A stretch of DNA of 64,000 nt from Silene conica (taxonomy: Eukaryota; Streptophyta; Magnoliopsida; Caryophyllales; Caryophyllaceae), in NCBI GenBank assembly GCA_029255685.2, contig CM055318.2, forward strand, positions 687,001 to 751,000, read 5' to 3'. This document shows, one piece after another, positions 34,001 through 44,700 of the stretch. Both the position numbers and the translations under genes were made by a program. Positions within the stretch are counted from its first letter, which is position 1; every line of letters starts with the position of its first letter. Under the pieces are notes generated by a model, which worked only from the letters and a program-made list of their open reading frames with translations, had not been told where the DNA came from and made no database searches.

Positions 34001-37000
34001 TTCTCCATGTCTCAAGTTCCTTTTTCAAATCCTCCAAGCCCTCTCTATCTCCATTGATCTCTTTTTTCTCCAACTCTAAGCTTTTCTCTTCTGCTTTCAT
34101 AGCTTTTTCTCTCTCTTTCAGAGCTTTCATCTTTATATCAATATCTTTTTCTTTCTCCTTCACCCTTTCTGACTTTTTATCCAATGCATGCTCTTTTTTA
34201 CCCAACATCTCCTCAAGATGATTGATTTCACTTCTCCTTGCATCGATCTCATGCATTCTAGTGCTGAACTCCTCTTCCATGGCATTTCGCTTTTTCTTCA
34301 TTTCTAACTCAGATTCATGCATTTTAGCATCTAATTCTGTTTTGTGCTTAAGAAGAAGATTCTCCAACTCCACCTGCAATGCGAAGGATCAGCAAACAGA
34401 TGTTCAAGAACCCGACATAAAATAAAATGAATTGTTTTATCATAACCTAGGTGCAGTTGGCATACAGAAAATCACAAAAAAGAGAGTAATAACCTAGCTG
34501 CAATTGACATAAATACTAAACATTTTTAGGCTTATAGCACATAAACAAAGACACAACTCATACAAGTGATTAAAAACCTCAGCAATGAAATTTTCATACT
34601 AAAATTTCTAACTACAACTGGATTCATAGTGGTGATATAACCATCATGAAAGAGGAATGTCACTCACATTACCAAACTGAAGTAATTAAAAAGCATTGGT
34701 TTAGCGCGTTCTTGCGCTGATTAAAAGTTAGCTTACTCTAGAAGACTACTAACATAGGATGAGAAATACAAGATCCCAACTTACACTTTCTCTTGCACTA
34801 AGCCGTTTTTCTTTTTCAAGCAATTCCCTCTCAGACGTCTCCAACTTACATCTCAAGGATTCAGCTTTCTGAAACAGTGAAAGATAAGAAATATGTAAAA
34901 ATTATGAAAGAACACGAGGTATATATGTTTTATGAATAAATGTATGAAATAGTTATCAATATGCATACCTTTTCCTTTGAATCTAAATCTGCTAATTTAA
35001 TCTCCATATCAAGTTCCATTTTCTTTAGAGTTGCATTAGCTAATTCAATCTTTTGTTGCAGCTCATCCATGTAAGCCTCCTTTTCCCTACTAGTACTTTC
35101 AATTTCATGCAGCTTTTCCTCTTTCTCCCTGAGAATTCTCCGACTGTCACAAAGCTTTTGTTCTCCGTCTTGTAACTTTCTCTCCCATTCCACCAAATCC
35201 TTCTTATGTTTCTGAAAGTAAGTTTGATGAGCATTTTTCCTGGAAAAGGTTGACATGGATAGCACATGAGAATATCATCCAAATAGTGAAAACATTCAGA
35301 CAAATCTAGTAGCACAAAAATCAGCAATGTCAAAGAAAAGTCAACATCAACACCACATGTTAACTTTAAAATGCATACTCTTCAGCTAACGATATGTGCT
35401 CCCTCTGTAAAATCCTTTCACGCGTTTCCAAATCTTGAAGTTTCATGTCTAGCTCAGAATTCTTTCTATCTGCGGCAGCAAGCTTGGCATCAGCTACATG
35501 AATTTTTGCTTCTAAGTCCAAACGTTTCTTCTCCAGAGTTTCCATATGAGTGTTTATATCTGTCACAGAAGTTTCTGATGAAGCTTTAAGCTTTGCATGT
35601 TCTTCATGCACATCACGCAACGCTCTCTCAAGCTGTAATAAAGTGATTGACAACCAAGAAACTGAGTGAGCAACGGTACAGATGAGCCTCTGAACATGCA
35701 AATTGGATCGCATGATAGAACCCAAAAAGCCTACTAACACTTGCATATTCTACAGGAAAAAAACTAAAAATGCCATAGTAGGAAGCTACATCATGTGAAT
35801 AGAAATATGGATTTAACCATACCATCATAAAAACGAATTAAACAGTAAAGCTTTTGTCAAACATAAATGTACCTCCACCATGGCTCCAAATTTATTTCCT
35901 ACACCATCCAATTCAATCGTAACACTTCAATGATGTTGCAATATATCTTACAACAAGAGAGCCTTAATCCCACAATGATTTTGGGTCGGCTAACAACTCA
36001 TGATCTCAAATCGTCAATGACTGCTAAGGGGCAACTAATGAAACTAAAAAAGTCCTTTGAAAAAGAAAAAAGGATGCAAAATATGAGGATAAAAGAAATA
36101 GTGGATATGCTCATATTCAAACAAGATAAACAGGTGGGAAACAAATAAATATAAGTATTGCGGTTCTTTGATACGGCATACAAAAAGGAAAATCAAAGCA
36201 ACAAAACCAGAGGGAAGCGAACAATAAAAGATGGACTTACATCAACCAAACACTTTTTTTCAACACCCAAAGCTTTCTTCAAATTTTCTTCTCGTTGCTC
36301 GGCTTCAGAAATTGCAATAACATGTGCAGTTTTCTCACGCTTGAGTATCTCCTGAGCTTCAGCAAATTCTTGCCCTAGTTCTTCATTTTTTGAAACTAGA
36401 TCCTCCTTCTCAATAAGCAGAAGTCCCATATTGTATTGATAGTCAAAAAGCTACGAAAGAAGAAACAAATAATTAAGCCAGCAACCAAGTTTGATTCAGA
36501 GCATTTCACAACAAAACTATAACTGACCAAAAACAGCAGATAACCATATGCAGCAGAAATAAACTAATCAGAAACCCTTTAAATCATCAAATGGTGGACA
36601 TAAACTTTGTCACACATATGATGCATGTCATGAAGGCAAAGCAAGGTTGCGTTATTTGTAGTACACTTGAGATGGATGCATGATAGTATTAAAACAAGGA
36701 ACTTATTTAAGTGTCAATACAAATAAGTAATGGAAAACGTAATGTCTAGTAGGCAAAATAAGGTTGCCTAAATTGTACTACACTTGAGACAGATACGTAC
36801 TAGTATCTAAATTATAATACAACAATAACAACATCAAAGCCTTGGTCCCAAAATGATTTGGGGTCGACTGACATGAATCATCCTTTGGAACCGTCATGGG
36901 TGAACTCCCATCTCAACAAGCGAAAATAAAGAAAGAAAAGAAAAAAACGGAAGTGGAGTGTAACAGAATATGAAAGGCAAAGGGGTTTTATAGATTCTAA

Positions 37001-40000
37001 ATCGAACTTATCACATAAAAACCTAAAAACTACACTACGAGAATAAAAATGGGGTAAGCTTGGATGAAATAAGAATAAAGGGTTGACTCATAAGCCTTAG
37101 CTGCCCCCGTTTACGCTTGTGATCTCATTGCCCTCGCCAAGGATTTTGCTAAAAAAACTATAGGCGCACTGGCGCGTTTCGAGACTGCTTTCCCTGGAAA
37201 GAAGGACTCCGTCTTAGTTTCTAAACCCATTTCAAGGACTGAACCCGTGGACCACGGTTGGTATATTGAAAAGCAAAGCCCCCTTGCATTTTAATCACTT
37301 CAGTCTTTTCGTTCAAGTGAGGTGCACGTTGAACTATTTAAAGAAGAATTTAAGGGTAGCGGCCCGTAGTAATCGACCAGAAAGATCAAAGATTCTCCCT
37401 GAGAAAGAAGTCTTAAGACAAAGAGGTGGCTTGCGGCATTGGACGAAACTTTGTAAAACTTCTTCAGGACTTGTTTGACATTGACCTCGAGGGAAGTTCC
37501 TTATATCATATACATATATAAGAATTAATGCGCCTTAAAGAAAATAGAAATAGAAAGAGCCATGAAAACATTTTCATTTATACGAGCCAATTTAAGTAAC
37601 AACTAGACAAAGTAAGTGTTCTCCTAGACTATCTAGTATTTATGCTTTTATGAACTTATCTCATTTGGGCTAAAAATGTAGAATTTTCAAACATACAGGA
37701 AACAGGCTTTGAGGGCAAAGCTCTGAAATATGCTTCTAAAGCATAAGCATAAGCTCTGAAATATGTTCATATGTTAATATAATAACACATTCACAACATA
37801 ACGTCTTCAAAATCCAGTCATAAAGAAAATCAAATTGACAAATATAAATGTGCCACATCAATGTGACATGACAATCTCATTCACAATCCCTTTACTATAA
37901 AAGGGATAGAATTTAAAGAGCTCTCATTGGTCGATGGAAATTAAGAAAAAAAAAATTTAATCAATGTGGGGTCCGCCATGTTCATTTACATAATTAATTA
38001 CTTCAATTTAATTTTCTCACTACTTTCGTTAATTAAATAAGTTACAATCTATAATTACACATCGAATATGAAATCTTCCGAAATTCTAACTATTCAATTT
38101 CAACAGTAAAAATCAAATCTTTAATGATCATTGATAATAAGTTAACTAATTTTACATAAATTAAAGGTATAGATTAAATATAATAATATGATTGAGACGC
38201 CTACACTTTACAGATATAGTATATTCAAAGATTAAAGAAATTGTTAATACTCCATTTAACATGCACTAATAAAAGGATTAAAGTGAGTGACATGAGTATA
38301 AAACAGAAACAAAAAGTGAGTATCAAATATAATAATATATAAATTGGCAAAAAATATTACATTCAAATACTGGAATTTAACAAATTAAAATTGTTGAGAA
38401 TTGGAAATCACCGAAATTATGTAACTCCGTCTTAAATGTACATAAATTAGATAAGATATACTTCGTATATTATATGGTCGGAGTTTTTTGGGTAGTTAGA
38501 GAATCAGACTAATAATAATTTGGGTTCATTACGATGGTTATGAACTTAGAATTTAAACCTTAAGTATAATTTTAAAATCTATGTATATTTTTACCGGTTA
38601 TTATCCGTCTTAAATTTAAAACAGGTGAGTATCACTCCCAATTGGTTATAGACTTATAGGACAACTATTTTATGTTCGCCATGCATAATGCTTTTTTTTG
38701 TTTGATTCATGCTACATATGTATATTTGATCCGTCCTAAACTTAAACCGATAATGTCGTCCAATATAAGAATTTGTATAATTTTATAATGTCAGCAGGTG
38801 CGTTGTTTTTACTTACGTCTAAGTTAAGCGTATAAATTCTTTTTATTTTTTACATCCATATCTGCAATACTAAAATTATATTTTTTATTAAATATATTCA
38901 CCTTTTCATTTTTATTTTTTCGGTTTAATAAAATTAAACCCGTGCATTTTTTGCACGGGCGTAAAACTAGTTATAACCATTAAAGCAAAAACATCTCAAC
39001 AATCGAATACTAAGCATAGCCTAACAAGCTCAAGTCTCAACCTTTAACCCACTTATAGATTCTTCACCACCAAAAGAGCAATCTCAAACAAGCCGAAACC
39101 CGTCACGATTGTCATTTGGGTGCCCATGGGCCATGGATACAGAAAAACCGTTTCAACATCAAAAACAACAAAAACTGGATGATTGTTATGGCGCCCGCAC
39201 CTAGCGGGCAAGGTGACAAGATGTATGCCACCTGCAATAAGATACAAGTTGTTACCAAGTGACTCATAGCCGTGAAAAAATGACCACCTACTTCATGAAA
39301 ATAAAGTGTAGAGGTTTTTACAAGAGGCTCAAACTATAGCTAACCCAGATAAAGCTAAATGGCATTCGAAACAATCAAGGACAGTTCATTGAATTAAAAC
39401 ATGGATGCATGTCTAACAAGACAAACATAATTCTTGCCAGCAAAACAATCAAACCGGGCACAAACCATCCCGCCACAACAGCAAGCAATAGAAGCTCATC
39501 ATACCCAGCAACGAGTAGTAAGTAGTAACACATCTTTGGTTACTAAACCCTTTACATGTGTTCTACTGCTAATACCTACTCCCATAGTCATTTGTTTACC
39601 TTTAATTAAGATACCCCTCACAAAGAATATAAAAGGGAACAAATGACGGAGACAAAGGGAGTATCTTGATACCAGAAGTTCGAGATACATTACTGTCTAC
39701 TCTACCCTTCAAATTACATTACTCCATCTCTCCGTCCGTTAATCAAATGATTGGGGGTAAAAGGAGGATCATTTACGCCTACCAATTCATAAAGATGTCT
39801 TAGATTTGTAATGCATGATACTATCGTTTAAAATAGCTACCCTACAATACACTCCAGGCACCTGAACAATCACAAATGCTCAATCAAAACCGTCTTACAC
39901 AAGACTAACTGGCCAATAATAACAGCACAAACATCAATCAAATCAACACAGGAACCCTAGATAATACTCCCTCCAACACATTCAATTGTTTACATTTCAT

Positions 40001-40413
40001 ATTCATTGTGAAACGTATTTTAATCAGAGGTAAACAAACAATTGAGACGAAAAGAGTTATAATCAAGAACCAAACAGTAACAATAAATAAAATTAAACCT
40101 CTTTTTCAAGCTTCTGAATCTTATCAAGAAGAGCAACACGATCTCCTCTCTGTAAAGAAGACTCATCCAACAACCCAGCCTCCTTAAACCTCTTCCAATC
40201 CTCCCCATTATTATCTCCGTTTCGTCGAGAAACATCACTTTTAAACGAACTCCTCGGCGGAGGCGGTAGCGGTGGAGATGGAGAAGCGTCGTCGATAAAC
40301 GCCAATGATTTACCTTTTTCCGCCGCTGTGAGTTTAGAGCCGCTGCCTCCGATGGTAGTTCTTGCGGCGGAGGTGGCCGGAGTCCACGGCGACTTCATAT
40401 GAGGCGTGAACAT
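31081..40413 (-). CDS. NMCP1: NMCP1/CRWN1-type nuclear matrix constituent protein
   Basis: Plant lamin analogue, a long coiled-coil protein of the nuclear periphery that shapes nuclei and heterochromatin. Eight exons: 40099-40413, 36241-36450, 35379-35632, 34969-35239, 34785-34868, 32440-34373, 31455-31677, 31081-31356; all joins keep phase, giving about 1188 aa (Arabidopsis CRWN1 is about 1130). The N-terminus is Pro/Ser-rich. Then comes the family block [15 protein letters not shown] and a heptad-rich rod to about residue 770. It ends with a CSNCG motif, a basic NLS-like region ([18 protein letters not shown]), RYNLRR, an acidic (GD)n tail and the conserved terminus [11 protein letters not shown]. 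These C-terminal motifs mark NMCP1 rather than NMCP2/CRWN4. The stop seen after LRRHTA lies in a splice donor (GC|GTAAGC). Intron 1 (3.6 kb) is full of inserted DNA. Confidence 0.93.
35940..36010. repeat. Fragment of an RTE-LINE-like 3' end
   Basis: Contains GCCTTAATCCCACAATGATT then TTGGGTCGGCTAACA, close to a widely dispersed plant repeat that I associate with RTE-type LINE 3' ends. Lies in NMCP1 intron 2. A second fragment is at 36822-36905. Confidence 0.4.
36822..36905. repeat. Second fragment of the same RTE-LINE-like end
   Basis: ACAACAATAACAACATCAAA is followed by GCCTTGGTCCCAAAATGATT and GGGGTCGACTGACATGAATC. The CAACAA-rich start beside the motif corresponds, on the other strand, to the (TTG)n tail of RTE-type elements. 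Lies in NMCP1 intron 1. Confidence 0.45.
37075..37500. other. Possible mitochondrial-origin insertion (NUMT) in NMCP1 intron 1
   Basis: This stretch of about 425 bp is distinctly richer in GC and lower in homopolymers than the surrounding intron, with abrupt edges. Its texture (for example CTTTCCCTGGAAAGAAGGAC, AAGTGAGGTGCACG) is like plant mitochondrial intergenic DNA. No mitochondrial gene is recognised, so this is an inference from composition. Confidence 0.3.
37887..38970 (+). mobile_element. Non-autonomous Helitron
   Basis: The 3' end has the diagnostic hairpin CCCGTGCA / TGCACGGG (38939-38959) followed seven bases later by CTAG (38967-38970) and then a host T. The 5' end starts TCCCTTTACTATAAAAGGGA after a host A, so the element sits between A and T without a target duplication, as Helitrons do. 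About 1084 bp, AT-rich, no RepHel coding. It lies inside NMCP1 intron 1, in antisense to that gene. Confidence 0.8.
39053..39186 (-). pseudogene. ndhC-like fragment (possible plastid-derived insertion)
   Basis: The minus strand encodes [14 protein letters not shown], the hallmark segment of plastid NDH subunit 3 (ndhC), followed by PM...[14 protein letters not shown], which keeps a weaker resemblance before a stop. The rest of the protein is missing. It lies in NMCP1 intron 1 close to the Helitron end. Possible origins are a diverged nuclear copy of plastid DNA or a fragment captured by a mobile element. An AG splice-like site precedes it, but it does not fit the NMCP1 frame. Confidence 0.5.
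39579..39661. mobile_element. Short Stowaway-like MITE
   Basis: 83 bp with inverted ends CTCCCATAGTCATTTGTTTA and ACAAATGACGGAGACAAAGG..GAG, flanked by TA at 39577-39578 and 39662-39663. Lies in NMCP1 intron 1. A further decayed relative may begin near 39967 (ACTCCCTCCAACACATTC). Confidence 0.65.
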
Positions 40414-40738
40414 TGCTGGAAATGGTTTGAATTTAGGTTTGTCGGCGGTGAATCAAGTGACGGATTTGGGGGAATTTTTGAAAAATTGTGTTTTTAAAAA
40501 GATTTTTTTCGTGCGTCTTTATGCAGCAGCTCTATCCTACGCGTTAATTCCGTATTTTTTGTTTTTTTAGAAGATAAACTCATTTTTATCAAAAAAATAA
40601 AAAATAAAAACAAAAATATTATTATTATTTTTCTTTTTTAAAGTCCCACGAGGGGATAATTAAATATTAGATAAATCAACTTTAGCAATTTCTACGATAT
40701 GACTCGGTATAGACGAGTCTTCGAGAAATCTACTTAAC
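40414..40738. other. Upstream region of NMCP1
   Basis: Probable 5' UTR and promoter of the minus-strand NMCP1 gene; AT-rich beyond 40490 with an A/T homopolymer zone at 40550-40640. No clear TATA box picked out. Confidence 0.4.
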
Positions 40739-41040
40739 TCACAAGTGGCCACACCTATTCGAGTGAGCTAAAAGACGGGCTTCTCTATTGCGTTTTCTAC
40801 TAACTAACGACCAAGAAACAGAATCAAAACAATTATCGCTATAAGAAAGAATATCACAAATAAGAGAATGAAAATCGCTACGACCCGTCTTTCGCAGTTG
40901 CAGAGCCTCAATAACCACATGACAATCACTTTCGATAATGACATTGCGATGGAACTGATGTTTAGCTAACCGAAGATCGACAAGAACCACTTCCGCCTTT
41001 GCCACTCGCACCTACAGCTCCTCATACCGCCTCTCCTCCC
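40739..41040 (-). pseudogene. RNase H-like (RVT_3) fragment of a non-LTR retrotransposon
   Basis: The minus strand reads VRVAKAEVVLVDLRLAKHQF, then VIIESDCHVVIEAL and SWSLVSRKRNREARLLAHSN. The order AE..A...L, (I/V)ESD and V.R..N..A..LA is that of plant reverse-transcriptase-like RNase H domains (Pfam RVT_3). An in-frame TAG upstream (after EERRYEEL) interrupts what looks like the start of the same domain, and no reverse transcriptase follows. A dead fragment just upstream of NMCP1. Confidence 0.7.
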
Positions 41041-41734
41041 AGGCCCATAGCACCGACCCAAAAAACAAAAATATTATTGATTGACTTTTTGAAAGTGGCG
41101 ATTTTATTTTTGAATTAAAGATATCATAAACATTAAACACGGTCAATTCGAAATATAAATATCGCATTCGGAACCTACGAAGTACGGTAGGTCAAAAGTT
41201 TACAGTTTAACTGATCGTAATTCTAACCACAATTTCAGAAACTAATTCTATTTTCCAGATCAAAATTTTGTAGAGTCGATAAATTTGAAAAAATAGTCAC
41301 TTCTAGAACTTTTAATCGAGTTATGTCACACAGTTTTTTGTCTTAAAAATGAAGTTACCGTCTATAAAATGAAAAAACACCGAGTTATCCCAAAGTTCAA
41401 AGGAGCGTTTTTTGTGGTTATTGGATTTTAGTTGCTTGACTTGCTTCAAACTCCATCGTTGGCTAAAAGTTAATCCTTCATCCCAATCATATATTTACCG
41501 TTGATTAAAGAGTTAAAAGCACGTGAACCAAATGACAGTCATACTGATTAAAGAGTACTATTTTGTGTATGTATCGATGCTAGGTTCATGCACAATTGTT
41601 TCGCGTGGTGTTCATTTAGAAGTAAATGAAAGACGATATATATCTTCTGAAATAATGAAACGCGTTCACCCAGTCGATAGGTGAATCTATTTCAAGGTAA
41701 TATACACGGTACAGCTGCAATAATAGTGATACAT
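41041..41734. other. Intergenic DNA between NMCP1 and oligoribonuclease genes
   Basis: AT-rich; the right part should contain the 3' UTR of the oligoribonuclease gene. Nothing else recognised. Confidence 0.4.
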
Positions 41735-44700
41735 TCATCTCTTAGGTGGTTTAATAAAGATGTTTTCCCGGAAATATTTCAGTTCCATAATGCTCTCTCT
41801 GATATCCTGCCTAGCCCGGTGTGCCTGCTCCTTTGTCGGTGCCTTTTTGTGAACTGTATCGACAAAGGCCAAAAATGAATAAGAACTACATGATCCAGTG
41901 CATAAATGATACACATAATATAGTATCGCATAAGGGCAAGGGTAAAACGAAAGAAATACTGCCTAAAAGTATCCCTAAATCTGTCATCTATGTACTGCTA
42001 ATAGTTTACGCAATTTTATCAGTTGGTCTTGTTTTAGACCAAAATTTTGGTCTGAAACCTTCAGACGGAATTTTGTAACTACTTTACAGTTAAATGTGAC
42101 CATTATTGACAAACAAGTTATGATAAGTTGTAACACTGGCCACACTATTATGGTTACATTTGACTATAAAATGGTAACATATGTTCCATCTGAAGCTTCA
42201 GACCAAAAGTGACGGTCTGAAACAAGAATTTGCCTCATTTTAGTCCATCTCATGTCTCAACGGATAGTTTATTTTCAGGCATGTTGAGTGTGGTGGATAA
42301 TACGGCATCAAGAGCAAATTTGTTTTTCTCTGCAACTTAAACAAGATTGTAGAGACATAAAACTGATAAACGTGAGCAGACGCGAGCTATACAGGTATTA
42401 AGGTATAGACGTTTACCTTTAGGATACCAGCGGATGCATAAAGCTTTTATGGAGCTGACGTCCACAAGAACGTGTGAGAAAATACTCGCCAAATCCGGCA
42501 TATATTTCTGCATAACGAGCTAGTTTAGCAAGGAAAACGCCTAGCTCTTTTTCGAAGCAAATAAAATACAAGAGAACATAGACTCCATCAACAGGTCACC
42601 TTATGGACCCCAAATTAAAGTAACAGCTGCATTTTGAGGCAACGTCGAGCATATTTACGGCATGATGACAGACTTACAGATCAAGAATCAATGAGGCGGT
42701 TTCATGACCTATTTAATAATTAAAAGCAAAAAAAAATTGACTCTCAATATTACTTGCCCAAAGCACAAGGAACAGCGCTAGCAACTGGATTTCAGCATTA
42801 AGCACTATGGTACCTCTAACTGAGCTTTCAAATATTAGACAATCAGCTCTAGAATAAGTGTTTTTGTTTCTATCTAAAAGTAACATGGCTAAAGTCCAGC
42901 ATATTTAGCCACACAAACTTCCTAATACAATCCAACAAGGAACACACAGTATGACTTCTGTCAATCATATAGGTGCCCATATAGTATGGTGTTTAATAAC
43001 CAAATCAGATTAAGGGTTGTTTAATCACGCTCATTGGACGAGAAGATGAGATAAAGGGTTATATTAACGCCCTGCCTGGATCCGCAAGAAACCCTAATAC
43101 TCAATCCTTGGCTTATGACTCATGAGTAAAACTAGGATGACAACATGTCCCATCTAGCAAAAGACGCAAAAGAAAGGCAGGGAATGCATCTTTGGCAAAA
43201 ACTCCCCATGTTTGTGTTTGCGTTACCCACATAACTACCCTCCAATTGTCTCACAATGTCAACATGAACTCTCTGTGTGGCGCTGTGGCTGAGATGGATT
43301 CAGAAAGTAGTGACTAATTGTGTTGTACTGTTTATTAAAAAAAGAGAGATAAATTGAACATACCTTGAGAAATATAAAATCTACATATATGGAGTTTCCA
43401 GCGAGAAGAGGTTTATGAGTTGTGCCAATGTGTTTCTTTACAAAACTTATAACCTGCATTATTTCAGTAAAAAAGAACATTACATATGCTTCTAAAAGAG
43501 AACGCAAAAAAGAACATAACATCTGGAACTCTGGAAGCATGGCAAAAAAGAATTCGTCAGGTAAAATGAGTGGTACTTTTGTAGGAAGAGGTTTCATAAC
43601 ATTTACTGTTTCACTCAAAATGAACCTTAGTACAGGAATAGCAACTACTGATTTAAGTACATACATAGCGAGTCTAAACTCATAATTTATTAGATGGATG
43701 GTGACGCAACACCTATGGAAAGGTATTCTGACCATCCTACAAGAGATAAGTATACACTATCTCAAAATTAAGTAACACAGACCCGTCATGTGTGCTCCTG
43801 CATACCCCTGATTGACATGTACTTTAACATATCCCTTGAGACTACAATATTTTTCCAGGGAGCTTCTGGCTAAAGTATACAAAGCAAGATGCTAAAAACA
43901 CAAACACATGCTTAATTTACCCATAAAACAAAATGCTTAAACGACATACTCAATTTACCCACCTGTTTCTCAGCTTCGCTTTCACTAACTGTACTCTCAA
44001 GAACCTCTTTTGTCAGGCCTGCAATAAATATTAACTCAGTCACTATTGCCACAAAAAAGCTGTTAAAAGACCTAATTATAATTTTGAATTAAAGGGCATA
44101 AGGAGGCGAAATACACAGTAATACATAAGACAGACTCCACAAATTCGGCAGCATTTTGTATTGCGCCAAAGAAAATGAAGCAAAGGAGATACTCCGAATT
44201 TCTTACCACTAGCAGCATGATGATCTTGACACCATTCATTCATCCTGTCTAAGCATTCTTGTGATTGATGGATAACCAAATCTGGACCCTGGATACAGAA
44301 ATATGAAACAAAGAAAATCCATTTAATATTAAAAACAAGCCGCATGCCCGCAGCACATACAATTAAAAAAGGTCACCAACAGCATAGTTATTAGGAACTT
44401 TAGCAAATCCTAATATTGATAACAATTAAAAAAGCGAGCCTACAGCAAAAGAAGCCAAAGGCTCAGTGATGCACACAAATCAAAACGCTTTGTTCCTTTC
44501 TGCATGACTTGTGATAAGGAGCAGCGAGCGAAACACACTACTACACAATTTAATAATTTCAGTTTGATATTTCCGTTTCTTTGGAAATACATCATTAGTG
44601 AAAGGAATGTAAAAATAAAGATCTGTGCAAAAACAGTATGCACGCCTGTCATTACACGCCCTGGGCCCCTTGAGGCCTCTGTCCACCTCGGGCTTTTTAA

